NCBI GenBank assembly: GCA_947177925.1
Contig: CAMWWJ010000073.1
Coordinates: 1 to 11,638, forward strand
Length of the DNA stretch: 11,638 nt
Reading direction: 5' to 3'
From: an uncultured Lachnospiraceae bacterium
Lineage (GTDB): Bacteria; Bacillota; Clostridia; Lachnospirales; Lachnospiraceae
Below the pieces are notes generated by a model. That model searched no databases. It was not told where the DNA came from and saw only the letters and a list, made by a program, of their open reading frames with translations. Positions within the stretch are counted from its first letter, which is position 1, and each line of letters starts with the position of its first letter. The position numbers and the translations under genes are program-made. Below are positions 1 through 6,617 of this stretch, one piece after another.

Positions 1-1942
1 CCATTCTTACCCCGTAATCGAACTTTCTGGCAATCTTTACCGCATGATCCACGTTGTCGATCACTACGATTCTTCCTAACATGGCCTTTGCCACATTTTC
101 ATATTTTTTATCCACCTTTACCAGCTCATTTGCCATACCGATAGCGCCCTGCTCATTTAACACCTGGGGAGTTTTAAATTCCTGTGGATGTAAAATGCTG
201 GTAAGGGGAAGGAAGGTAGCCCTTCCGTATTTATTTTTCTTTAAGAATCCAATCATCTTTTGGGCAGTTTCCTCATCATCGGTAACGATATTTTGGATAT
301 TGCCTCCTAAAGCGGTTTCAATTGCCGTTTCATATTTGGCATCCACTTTGATGATATCTGCCACAACACCAATAATTCCCGGATTTTTTTCTTTTTCCTC
401 CATAACCCTGCGGATACTGTTGCCATAGCCTTCATACCGTTCTGTCAGATTGGTAATAGACTCTAACTTTGACTTTTCCTGATGGTACAAAACCTGGGTA
501 TCCCGAAGCTTTTTATCTGTTGCCGCAAGCTTGTCCGTTGCCTCGTGGTTCTTTTCTTCCAACAGGCTCTGCTGTTCATTCAGCTTTTGGATACAGTCCG
601 TTACCTCCTGAAACTCCGCTTCTAGCTGTTTGATAACCTCAAGCTGCTCCGCTTCATCAGATTTCGCCCGCAAAATACGGGAATTCAGCTCTGCCCTTCG
701 AATGGAAATCTGCTCTAACATCGTATCAAAACGACCGATTTTGGACTTAATGGTAGCTCTTTCATTCAAAGCATTGATGATGGTATTCTTTCCTGATTCA
801 ATGCTTTCATTCAGCTCCTCCATATGCTTCTGCATGGAGAGAAGCTCATCCTTTGCTTCCTTTCTTACAAGCTCTAAGTTAGCAAGCTGTTCATCGAACT
901 GCTTTTTTTCTTCTAAGATTTCCTGCTTGTCCGCTTCCTTTTTGGCAATATCCCCTTTGATGTTTTTCTGTCTGGTAAGGAAGTGCTCTTCGTTTGCCTT
1001 TGCAGATTTGATCTGTTCTTTTAAGACATTGATTTCCCCCTCCAGCTTTCCTCTCAGCACACTGGAATTGGACAGCATTTCCCTTGCGTAAACAATTGCC
1101 TTGTCAAGCTCTTCGATTTCGTTTTGCACCGCTTCGTATTCGTTTTTGATGTTTTCGTATTTGGAAGAAGTGGCATCCAGATCATCCTTTGCAATCTGGT
1201 ATTTCTGCTCTAACTGGTTCAGCTCTTCCTTTAACCGGTTGTTTTCCAAAAGGAATACATTTACATCCAGAGTCTTTAACTCTTCCTTTTTCTTTAAATA
1301 AATCTTTGCGGTTTCCGACTGCTTTTCCAAAGGACCTGTCTGCTTTTCCAGCTCCGATAAAATATCGTTGACACGGACTAAATTCTGTTTTTCATCCTCC
1401 AGCTTTTTCTGGGCAGTAGTCTTTCTTCTTTTAAACTTGACGATTCCTGCCGCTTCATCAAAAAGCTCCCTGCGCTCTTCCGGCTTGCCGCTTAGGATTT
1501 TATCAATCTGACCCTGCCCGATAATGGAGTAGCCTTCTTTTCCGATACCGGTATCATAAAAAAGCTCATTTACATCCTTTAACCTGCATGCCGTGCCGTT
1601 AATGAGATATTCACTTTCGCCGGAACGGTAAATCCTTCTTGCCACCGTCACTTCTTCATAGTCAATGGCCAGGGAATGGTCGCTGTTATCCAAGGTAATT
1701 GCCACATAAGCATAGCCAAGGGGTTTTCTGTTTTCCGTACCGGAAAAAATAACATCCTGCATAGAGGCTCCCCTTAGCTGCTTGATCCGCTGTTCTCCCA
1801 AAACCCAGCGGACCGCATCGGCAACATTACTTTTGCCGCTTCCATTAGGCCCTACGATGCCTGTGATTCCGTTATGAAATTGAAAATTGATTTTATTGGC
1901 AAAGGATTTAAATCCGTGTACCTCTATACTTTTTAAATACAT
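1..1942 (-). CDS. smc: Chromosome segregation protein SMC, N-terminal half (partial)
   Basis: SMC is the ATPase core of the bacterial condensin complex (with ScpA and ScpB) and acts on the nucoid to compact and resolve sister chromosomes. The reading frame is open from the ATG at 1942 to the left window edge, about 647 codons, which is just over half of a typical 1,180-residue SMC. The N-terminus MYLKSIEVHGFKSFA is characteristic. Walker A (GPNGSGKS) lies at residues 31-38, followed by the head-domain stretches ADAVRWVLGEQ and GKEGYSIIGQGQID. A long Glu/Lys/Leu-rich coiled coil spans roughly residues 170-490. From about residue 500 (YEGYGNSIRR) to the edge is the hinge domain, including GNIQNIVTDD. 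The C-terminal coil, signature motif and Walker B lie outside the window. The start sits 11 bp after the rnc stop, and a weak AGGTG ribosome site lies in that gap, so smc is co-transcribed with rnc. Confidence 0.97.
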   Translation of the reverse strand, partial: MYLKSIEVHGFKSFANKINFQFHNGITGIVGPNGSGKSNVADAVRWVLGEQRIKQLRGASMQDVIFSGTENRKPLGYAYVAITLDNSDHSLAIDYEEVTVARRIYRSGESEYLINGTACRLKDVNELFYDTGIGKEGYSIIGQGQIDKILSGKPEERRELFDEAAGIVKFKRRKTTAQKKLEDEKQNLVRVNDILSELEKQTGPLEKQSETAKIYLKKKEELKTLDVNVFLLENNRLKEELNQLEQKYQIAKDDLDATSSKYENIKNEYEAVQNEIEELDKAIVYAREMLSNSSVLRGKLEGEINVLKEQIKSAKANEEHFLTRQKNIKGDIAKKEADKQEILEEKKQFDEQLANLELVRKEAKDELLSMQKHMEELNESIESGKNTIINALNERATIKSKIGRFDTMLEQISIRRAELNSRILRAKSDEAEQLEVIKQLEAEFQEVTDCIQKLNEQQSLLEEKNHEATDKLAATDKKLRDTQVLYHQEKSKLESITNLTERYEGYGNSIRRVMEEKEKNPGIIGVVADIIKVDAKYETAIETALGGNIQNIVTDDEETAQKMIGFLKKNKYGRATFLPLTSILHPQEFKTPQVLNEQGAIGMANELVKVDKKYENVAKAMLGRIVVIDNVDHAVKIARKFDYGVRM

Positions 1943-1953
1943 ACAACACCTGC

Positions 1954-2640
1954 TTATTTCTTCATTTTCATCAAGGCTTCATAGGCTGCCTGCTGTTCCG
2001 CATTTTTCTTGCTCCGGCCGGTGCCGGTGCCAATCTGCTTATCCTGAAGCATGGCCGCCACATAAAACTGCTTGTTATGCTCCGGCCCTTCTTCCCTTAA
2101 AAGGACATAGGTAAGCTCCCCTGCCTTCTTTTCCTGCACCAGCTCCTGTAAGATGGATTTGGCATCGTAAAATAATTTTTTATGCTCTAAATCATTTAAC
2201 ACAAATCGTTTAATAAACTTTTTGGCACATTCCATGCCCCCATCCAGATAAATGGCGCCAATCACCGCTTCTACCGAATCCGCAATAATGGACTCTCTTT
2301 CCCGTCCTCCGGTTGCTTCTTCCCCCTTACCAAACAACATATATTTTCCAAGCTCCAGCTCTCTTCCCGTAATGGCAAGAGCCTGTTCACAAACAATGCT
2401 TGCTCGCGTCTTGGTCAGATTCCCCTCTGTCATTTCCGGGTCTGCAAAATAAAGAAATTCACTGCTTACTAACTCCAGTACCGCATCGCCTAAAAATTCG
2501 ATCCGCTCGTAATGGGCATGTTGATTAATCTTCTGTTCGTTTGTAAAGGAGCTGTGAGTCATCGCCTGTTTCAAAAACTCTTTATTTTCAAAAGTATATC
2601 CTATTTTTTCTTCCAATCGGCTTAATGAATATTCTTCCAT
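1954..2640 (-). CDS. rnc: Ribonuclease III
   Basis: RNase III cleaves double-stranded RNA in the cytoplasm. Known family roles are excision of pre-rRNA from the rRNA transcript and turnover of structured or antisense-paired mRNA. The 228-residue length is normal. The nuclease signature ERIEFLGDAV lies at residues 45-54, giving the metal-binding acidic residues E48 and D52. The second acidic pair is in ADSVEAVIGA (D121 and E124). A C-terminal double-stranded RNA binding domain covers about residues 158-226, ending in the typical KKNAEQQAAYEAL helix. The start ATG at 2640 has an AAGGAGA site upstream, though the spacing of roughly 11 nt is a little long. The gene lies between acpP (92 bp gap holding a hairpin) and smc (11 bp gap). 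All expected catalytic residues are present. Confidence 0.97.
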   Translation of the reverse strand: MEEYSLSRLEEKIGYTFENKEFLKQAMTHSSFTNEQKINQHAHYERIEFLGDAVLELVSSEFLYFADPEMTEGNLTKTRASIVCEQALAITGRELELGKYMLFGKGEEATGGRERESIIADSVEAVIGAIYLDGGMECAKKFIKRFVLNDLEHKKLFYDAKSILQELVQEKKAGELTYVLLREEGPEHNKQFYVAAMLQDKQIGTGTGRSKKNAEQQAAYEALMKMKK

Positions 2641-2711
2641 TTCACTTCTTTCTCCTTTTTGTTTTCAGGCTTTTTCCCCATAACTGAAAAATCCACATAT
2701 AACATATAATA

Positions 2712-2732
2712 GGGTGCCGCATGGCGGCACCT
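2712..2732 (-). promoter_or_regulatory. GC-rich hairpin directly after acpP
   Basis: An 8-bp perfect stem (GGTGCCGC at 2713-2720 against GCGGCACC at 2724-2731) closes a 3-nt loop. It starts within 2 bp of the acpP stop codon. In the transcript it is followed by CUAUUAUAUG rather than a run of U, so it does not fit a standard intrinsic terminator. Possible roles, all inferred, are a partial terminator, a 3' stabiliser that raises acpP mRNA over rnc-smc, or a processing site. Confidence 0.6.
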
Positions 2733-2963
2733 CTAATTTAATTTTTTCTCAATCAGCCTGACTGCTTCCTCTACTGTTCTGATTTTTTCTACCTCTTCGG
2801 GTAACACTTCAATGGAAAGCTCATCTTCCACTCCTGTCATGATTTGAAAAAGATCCAGAGAATCCGCTCCAAAATCGTCTGCAAAGGAATTTTCCAATGA
2901 AATCTCGCTTTTGTCCACATTCAGCACATCAACCATGACCCTTTTTAATACTTCAAATCCCAT
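2733..2963 (-). CDS. acpP: Acyl carrier protein
   Basis: This small acidic carrier holds growing acyl chains on a 4'-phosphopantetheine arm during type II fatty acid synthesis and feeds acyl groups to PlsX. At 76 residues it has the usual length. The attachment motif GADSLD puts the modified serine at residue 35. The sequence after it (LFQIMTGVEDE) is the recognition helix II, with the common 'VE.VM' replaced by 'LFQIM'. The start at 2963 is set by an AGGGGGA ribosome site that overlaps the plsX stop codon. It is 12 bp from plsX, so the two are translated from one message. The divergence around helix II raises the small possibility that a second ACP serves bulk fatty acid synthesis, but position next to plsX favours the housekeeping protein. 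Confidence 0.95.
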   Translation of the reverse strand: MGFEVLKRVMVDVLNVDKSEISLENSFADDFGADSLDLFQIMTGVEDELSIEVLPEEVEKIRTVEEAVRLIEKKLN

Positions 2964-2975
2964 GGGATTTTCCCC

Positions 2976-3989
2976 CTATTCATCCTTCAGTAATATCTTC
3001 TCTTTAATTTTATCGTTAATTCTCTGTTCTTTAAAAGTAATGCACTGTAAGATGGAATTTTTGATTTCTACAGACTTTGAGCTTCCATGGGTTTTTACGA
3101 CCAGGCCATTTAACCCAAGCAGAGGCGCGCCTCCATACTGCTCTAAGTCAAAATCCTTTAGTGTTTCCTTTAGGGCAGGCTTTACCAAAAGGGCGCCAAT
3201 CTTGCTTCGAAGGGAAGTCATCATTCCTGCCTTTACTTTTTTAATGAGAGTACCGCCTACTCCTTCATATAACTTCAAAATCACATTTCCCACAAATGCC
3301 TCACAAACAATCACATCCGCCAGTCCTGCCGGAATATCCCTTGCTTCTATGCTGCCGATAAAATTGATTTCCGGACAATTTTTCAACAGAGGAAAGGTTT
3401 CCTTTACAAGCGCATTTCCCTTTTCTTCCTCTGCACCGATATTGACAATGGCAACCTTTGGATTCTTTACGTTCATTACATGTTCCATATAAACAGAACC
3501 CATTTTTGCAAACTGAACAAGGTGGGACGGTCTGGCATCCACGTTAGCCCCGCAGTCAATCAAAAGGGATGCTCCTTTTTCCGTTGGAATAAGCGGAGCC
3601 AGAGGCGCTCTTTCAATTCCCTTGATCCTGCCTACCAGCACCTGTCCGCCTACCAGATTGGCACCAGTACTTCCTGCCGACACATAGGCATCACAAGTAC
3701 CTGCCTTTACCATTCCCATTGCCTTTACAATAGACGAATCCTTTTTCTTCCGGATCGCATTTACGGGTGGCTCTGCGGTTTCAATAATTTCGGTGGCATT
3801 TACAATTTCCAGCCTGTCTTTATCATAAGTAAATTCAGCCAGATGCTTTTTTAATACTTCTTCCTGACCGACCAAAAATACTTTTACTTTTTCACTTTCC
3901 TGAAGGGCTTCCACTGCCCCCTTTATAATCTCTTCCGGGGCATTATCCCCACCCATTGCATCTACTGCAACATTTACCAATTCTGACAT
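2976..3989 (-). CDS. plsX: Phosphate acyltransferase PlsX
   Basis: PlsX converts acyl-ACP and phosphate to acyl-phosphate, the donor used by PlsY for the first acylation of glycerol-3-phosphate. It is a peripheral membrane enzyme. The 337-residue length is normal. The N-terminal signature VAVDAMGGDNAPEE lies at residues 7-20, and the family stretches VSAGSTGANLVGGQ and DIPAGLADVIVCEAFVGNV are clear. The C-terminus carries YGGAPLLGLNGLVVKTHGSS. The ATG at 3989 follows an ACAGGAGA site. The gene is the first of a plsX-acpP-rnc-smc operon with its own promoter about 40 bp upstream. In most related genomes rpmF (ribosomal protein L32) precedes plsX. Here the upstream DNA is a group II intron remnant instead. 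Confidence 0.97.
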   Translation of the reverse strand: MSELVNVAVDAMGGDNAPEEIIKGAVEALQESEKVKVFLVGQEEVLKKHLAEFTYDKDRLEIVNATEIIETAEPPVNAIRKKKDSSIVKAMGMVKAGTCDAYVSAGSTGANLVGGQVLVGRIKGIERAPLAPLIPTEKGASLLIDCGANVDARPSHLVQFAKMGSVYMEHVMNVKNPKVAIVNIGAEEEKGNALVKETFPLLKNCPEINFIGSIEARDIPAGLADVIVCEAFVGNVILKLYEGVGGTLIKKVKAGMMTSLRSKIGALLVKPALKETLKDFDLEQYGGAPLLGLNGLVVKTHGSSKSVEIKNSILQCITFKEQRINDKIKEKILLKDE

Positions 3990-4030
3990 ATGTGTATTCT
4001 CCTGTTTTCTTGTAAAAAGACCCTCATTTA

Positions 4031-4059
4031 AATATACTAAAATAGGCGGGAAAAATCAA
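4031..4059 (-). promoter_or_regulatory. Probable sigma-A promoter of the plsX operon
   Basis: On the minus strand a -35 box TTGATT (4054-4059) and a -10 box TATATT (4031-4036) are separated by exactly 17 bp. The -10 box ends 41 bp upstream of the plsX ATG, leaving room for a short leader with its ribosome site. The remnant region ends about 12 bp upstream of the -35 box, so this promoter is the likely sole driver of plsX-acpP-rnc-smc. I see no clear FapR or FabT operator. Confidence 0.65.
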
Positions 4060-4070
4060 GTTGTTTTCCA

Positions 4071-4092
4071 ATTTCAGTAAGATTTCAGTAAG
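4071..4092. repeat. 11-bp perfect tandem duplication at the scar edge
   Basis: ATTTCAGTAAG occurs twice head to tail (4071-4081 and 4082-4092). The stop codon that ends the reverse transcriptase fragment lies inside it, and it sits between the intron remnant and the plsX promoter. It may be a junction left by an insertion or deletion event (inference). Confidence 0.8.
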
Positions 4093-4420
4093 ATTCCGTT
4101 CTTGATAACACTTCTATCAGTTTGCTCTGGCATACCGTATCAAAGAACTTCTCTAAGTCCATGTCCACGACATACACATATCCATCATTGACGTTCGGCT
4201 GGCATTGTTTCAGTGCGTCATGCGCACCTCTCTTTGGTCGGAAGCCAATACTGCTTTCCGAAAACTGTTCCTCATAAATAGGGGACAGCACCTGTGTAAT
4301 TGCCTGTTGGAATACCCTGTCAACTACTGTCAGCACTCCCAGTTTTCGGAATTCATACCTCGCTTCAACACAATCGGTCACCCAAAAGCATTGGAGGCCC
4401 GCTACAAGGCTCACTGGCAA
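4085..4420 (-). pseudogene. ltrA-like: Truncated group II intron reverse transcriptase/maturase
   Basis: From about 4356 down to 4090 the frame encodes the early reverse transcriptase blocks of a group II intron protein: RKLGVLTVVDRVFQQAI, then SSIGFRPKRGAHDAL, then VVDMDLEKFFDTV with the first catalytic aspartates, then LIEVLSRT. Intact relatives continue through the YADD catalytic box, the maturase (X) domain and often an endonuclease domain, for 400-600 residues. Here the frame ends a few residues after SRT, so it lacks YADD and cannot be active. The N-terminal RT-0 region is also missing. The first roughly 20 residues of the open frame are not recognisable as RT and come from preceding intron RNA sequence. 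No downstream domain V/VI-like sequence remains. The fragment abuts the plsX promoter. Confidence 0.88.
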
Positions 4421-4485
4421 TTACCTTGGCCAGACTTTCACTGGCAAGCTGATAGCAGCTTGCAGAACACACGACTTTCCAATCA
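4361..4485 (-). other. Possible 5' ribozyme (domain I) remnant of the group II intron
   Basis: Directly upstream of the RT remnant on the same strand lies a non-coding stretch with short self-complementary pieces (GCAAGCTGCTATCAGCTTGC at about 4447-4466) and the phrase CCAGTGAAAGTCTGG. Both are the kind of text seen in intron domain I RNA. Joining straight onto mid-RT codons implies an internal deletion. No canonical GUGYG start or full secondary structure could be verified by eye. Confidence 0.4.
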
Positions 4486-4513
4486 TTAGAATGCGCTCCC
4501 GCCAGGCGTACTA

Positions 4514-4553
4514 CAAAAATACCCTCCTTACTGGTTGTCCGGTAAAGAGGGTA
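4514..4553 (-). terminator. Intrinsic terminator hairpin
   Basis: Reading on the minus strand, a 12-bp stem with one G-U position (4542-4553 against 4520-4531) encloses a 10-nt loop and is followed by TTTTTGT. This is a good Rho-independent terminator. It would stop transcripts arriving from the methyltransferase or epimerase remnant before they reach plsX. It lies just upstream of the intron remnant. Some group II introns (class IIC) insert next to terminator stems, which may explain the position. The text TGATATGTACCC before the stem also resembles ends of IS3-family elements, so the stem could be a relic of one. Confidence 0.7.
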
Positions 4554-4586
4554 CATATCACACGACCACAGCGATTTTTCTTTTAG

Positions 4587-4604
4587 ATGAGTTTTTACAG
4601 CCCC
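4587..4604 (-). mobile_element. Possible lone IS terminal repeat
   Basis: On the minus strand GGGGCTGTAAAAACTCAT resembles the GGGGCTGT(G)AAAAA-type ends known from IS1182-like elements in Clostridia. No transposase or partner repeat was found nearby. It is offered as a possible leftover end only. Confidence 0.25.
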
Positions 4605-4634
4605 TTTTATATTTTTTAATTTCTTAACTTAATG

Positions 4635-4652
4635 ATATTGTCGCCACAATAT
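4635..4652. repeat. Short perfect inverted repeat
   Basis: ATATTGT (4635-4641) and ACAATAT (4646-4652) flank a 4-nt centre, CGCC. There is no U run on either side, so it is not a terminator. It may be an operator or part of the adjacent repeat element. Confidence 0.5.
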
Positions 4653-4655
4653 AGT

Positions 4656-4715
4656 GCGAGCATGACTAACGAAGTGAGATTCCGAGCCCTCTGACGAACT
4701 GAGATTCTCTCGCTC
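4656..4715. repeat. Tandem imperfect 25-26 bp repeat
   Basis: Two adjacent copies (4657-4682 and 4683-4707) share CGAGC, then a variable centre, then ACGAA-TGAGATTC. A terminal GCGAG (4656-4660) is matched by an inverted CTCGC at 4709-4713, so the whole block has palindromic edges. It ends directly before the stop codon of the epimerase remnant. It resembles short intergenic repeat families seen in Lachnospiraceae (from memory, not verified). Confidence 0.6.
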
Positions 4716-4991
4716 TTATGCACCCATATATTCCTTCAAGCGCTTAAGACCTTTCTCAAGGTCAACCTCCGGTTTCCAGTCCATCAGCCCCTTTGCCTTA
4801 GAAGCATCCAAGACAGATCTTCGGATATCTCCCTCTCTAGGTCCCTTTGTCTCGAGATTATACTCAGCACCAAATACTTCGACAATTTTATCATAGATAT
4901 CTTTGATTGGAAGTTCGATTCCAGATCCTATATTGATAACCGTATTAAATGATTTTTCTGTAACCACCATATTGGCACAACAAATTTCTTA
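4716..4991 (-). pseudogene. C-terminal fragment of an NAD-dependent sugar epimerase/dehydratase
   Basis: The 84-residue open frame from 4970 reads like the last third of a GalE/UDP-glucose epimerase family protein of the short-chain dehydrogenase superfamily, which remodels sugar nucleotides for cell-surface polysaccharide. Visible are FNTVINIGSG (the usual 'FNIGSG' turn), LPIKDIYDKI, the KGPREGDIRRSVLDASKAK segment that contacts the nucleotide sugar, and the closing WKPEVDLEKGLKRL helix. Family resemblance continues upstream of the ATG (CCAN before M) to about 4991, where two stop codons interrupt the frame. The NAD-binding GxxGxxG and the YxxxK catalytic motif are gone, so it cannot be an active enzyme. 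The ATG used by the open frame has no convincing ribosome site. It is a decayed remnant beside the repeat block. Confidence 0.8.
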
Positions 4992-5049
4992 TTAAATTTT
5001 ATATGTCTTTTTTAGATTAAACTTCAATCTCCAAGTCAAATGCACACTA

Positions 5050-5832
5050 TTATTTTTTACAAGTAAACATACCATACTCTTTAGGGACATTTAAAATGCC
5101 ATCAACCATGTTATGAACCAATATATCTTTTACTCTTTCTTTAGGAACTTGATTAAGAGTTGTCATGCTGGCAAGTGAATATATGTATTCAACCATGTCA
5201 TCAGCATTTGAAACTGCTAAAGAATCTTTATACTCTAATTTTGTAACTGCACTGAATTTCTTTCCTAAAATCTCATCGCCATTTTGCAAAGTAAAGTTTT
5301 TGTTAATTGTATCCTTAACCCCATATTCGCTTAAGATTTCAGAAAGATATTCGATAATTCCATGTTCTCCGTATGTAGCACAATAAAATGTTCCATTCTC
5401 TTTCAATACTCGTTGTACTTCGTTTAAACCTTTTAGGATGTCAGGTACATGATAAAGCATCATATTTGCTATAACAATATCAAATTTATCATTTTCAAAT
5501 GGAATATCTTGTATGTCGATAACTTTGAACTCAATGTTATTAAACATATGAAGCTTATTCTTTGCAGTTTCTACCATTCCTTCTGAAAAATCCGAAAGCA
5601 CAATTTCAGAACATAACTTAAGTTCTTGTTCTTTATCAATCCACATATCTCCAGTCCCGCATCCCAGCTCAAGGACACTCATTCCATCCTCAATTTCATA
5701 ATTCGAAAAAATCCAGTTTCCAAACCCCATTTTATTAGTAGAATACTTCTCATGAATAGAAATTCTTGTATTCAGATTAGATGCATTTTCATATTGTTTT
5801 TTTACAATTATGCTGTTATTTATATTACTCAT
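5050..5832 (-). CDS. Class I SAM-dependent methyltransferase
   Basis: A 260-residue cytoplasmic enzyme of the Methyltransf_11/25 type. Motif I (VLELGCGTG, residues 53-61) binds S-adenosylmethionine. D81 in LSDFSEGM fits the ribose-binding acidic position. FDIVIANMMLYHVPD (117-131) and RVLKENGTFYC (141-151) are the later core motifs. The substrate cannot be read from sequence: small molecules, an antibiotic or a cofactor precursor are all possible. The frame is open to an ATG at 5853, but GGAGGAACC at 5836-5844 lies 7 nt before the internal ATG at 5832, which must be the real start (MSNINNSII). Codon use is clearly more AT-rich than in plsX or the transporter genes. It is flanked on both sides by decayed DNA, which suggests horizontal transfer. 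No same-operon partner is evident. Confidence 0.9.
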   Translation of the reverse strand: MSNINNSIIVKKQYENASNLNTRISIHEKYSTNKMGFGNWIFSNYEIEDGMSVLELGCGTGDMWIDKEQELKLCSEIVLSDFSEGMVETAKNKLHMFNNIEFKVIDIQDIPFENDKFDIVIANMMLYHVPDILKGLNEVQRVLKENGTFYCATYGEHGIIEYLSEILSEYGVKDTINKNFTLQNGDEILGKKFSAVTKLEYKDSLAVSNADDMVEYIYSLASMTTLNQVPKERVKDILVHNMVDGILNVPKEYGMFTCKK

Positions 5833-6225
5833 AAAGGTTCCTCCAATTCCCAAAATCTTATTTCTTAAAATCCAAAGTTGGTTAATTCATTAAATTGTAT
5901 TGGAAATAATCGACATCAAGCTTCAAAAATAGTTATTCCAACTATATACGCACCTGCTGGTCAATTTTTCCGTATTGAACTCAGTTGCGTCATCGAAGTC
6001 ACTACCTATGGAATTTCAAACTTTTCACTTTCATTTGTACAGATTAAACAATATTCCCAACAATTATTCTTTTCAAATATAGTAATTATTTACACTATCA
6101 TCTAACTAAGTAGTATAAAAAACAAAAGCTGATACTATTATCAACCTACGATAGCACTCTTCAATTCATACTTTTCGTTCTCCATGGTAGTATGGTTATA
6201 TAGACATCTGTTGCCGCTATCCCTT

Positions 6226-6249
6226 GGTAATTTACCCGTTCAAATTACC
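6226..6249. repeat. 8-bp perfect inverted repeat
   Basis: GGTAATTT (6226-6233) and AAATTACC (6242-6249) flank an 8-nt centre. The AT-rich arms and lack of a following T run argue against a terminator. It could be a protein-binding site or an old element end. Confidence 0.45.
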
Positions 6250-6318
6250 TACATATAAAGAGTATCACCTTATGGAAAATTTGAAAAGATTATATATTAT
6301 TCACATCCTGGACAGGCC

Positions 6319-6331
6319 GTCGCACAGCGAC
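6319..6331. repeat. Small GC-rich hairpin
   Basis: GTCGC (6319-6323) and GCGAC (6327-6331) close a 3-nt loop inside otherwise AT-rich DNA. The surrounding GGACAGGCC is also unusually GC-rich for this stretch. It may be part of a dispersed palindromic repeat. Confidence 0.35.
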
Positions 6332-6482
6332 TTAGTTCAATTGGAATTTAATATACAAAGTACTTTCGTCCCTCACATACCATACTATACCATAAATCTC
6401 ATTTCTCTTCCACTAGAATCAACTTTTACTTCTGAAGATTTTTTTCTCTGAAAATTTTTCTTAACAGTCATTCCTATATACT

Positions 6483-6617
6483 TTATACTTGCAGATAAGA
6501 AAGGAATGGGGTTTTGCCAAGTAAAATCTCAAAATTTGAAAGGGTTGCTCGTTTCTTTGTTATGTCCAAAACATCATACAGATACAGTTTCCCATCGTTA
6601 GCATGACGAATCAGCAT
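6483..6617 (-). pseudogene. 44-codon remnant with a DGKLYLYDVLDI motif
   Basis: The frame from an ATG at 6617 reads LIRHANDGKLYLYDVLDITKK, then a divergent tail to a TAA at 6483. The in-frame triplets just upstream (HAAM) may extend the homology, but a TGA lies a few codons further on. The (L/V)xRxxxDGKLYLYDVLxIxKK pattern resembles the C-terminal end of nuclease-like (phage barnase/EndoU-type) domains in proteins of phages and conjugative elements. That match is from memory and uncertain. There is no ribosome binding site. I interpret it as the tail of a lost mobile-element gene left between tatD and the methyltransferase region. Confidence 0.4.

Larger units (their letters stand above)
5833..6482. 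other. AT-rich intergenic stretch with no convincing gene
   Basis: About 650 bp separate the methyltransferase from the small remnant ORF. Only short open frames occur, on both strands, each interrupted by stops and without a ribosome site. On the minus strand one frame between about 6060 and 5865 gives protein-like pieces (ICTNESEKFEIP, then PAGAYIVGITIFEA) broken by three stops, which may be a decayed gene. Another minus-strand piece near 6190-6235 reads GNRCLYNHTTMENEKYE. Small palindromes at 6226-6249 and 6319-6331 are listed separately. The methyltransferase promoter should lie here, but I could not find a clear -35/-10 pair. Confidence 0.5.

Noticed and set aside
54..1371. Several plus-strand open frames opposite smc
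   Set aside because: They are Ser/Phe/Leu-rich antisense shadows of the smc coiled coil and have no ribosome sites.
2712..2732. acpP hairpin as an intrinsic terminator
   Set aside because: The stem is followed by CUAUUAUAUG rather than a U run, and rnc-smc downstream has no other clear promoter.
2911..3854. Plus-strand open frames opposite plsX
   Set aside because: They are antisense to a well-supported conserved gene and have low-complexity composition.
4365..4556. Minus-strand 63-codon open frame
   Set aside because: It runs across the terminator stem and probable intron RNA, has no protein similarity I can see and no ribosome site.
4656..4715. The tandem repeat as a CRISPR array
   Set aside because: There are only two adjacent imperfect copies, no spacers between them and no cas genes in the window.
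5833..5853. Methyltransferase start at 5853
   Set aside because: The GGAGG ribosome site lies inside this extension, so translation begins at 5832.
5878..6451. Plus-strand 75-codon frames in the AT-rich stretch
   Set aside because: No ribosome sites, no recognisable domains, and stop spacing expected by chance in AT-rich DNA.
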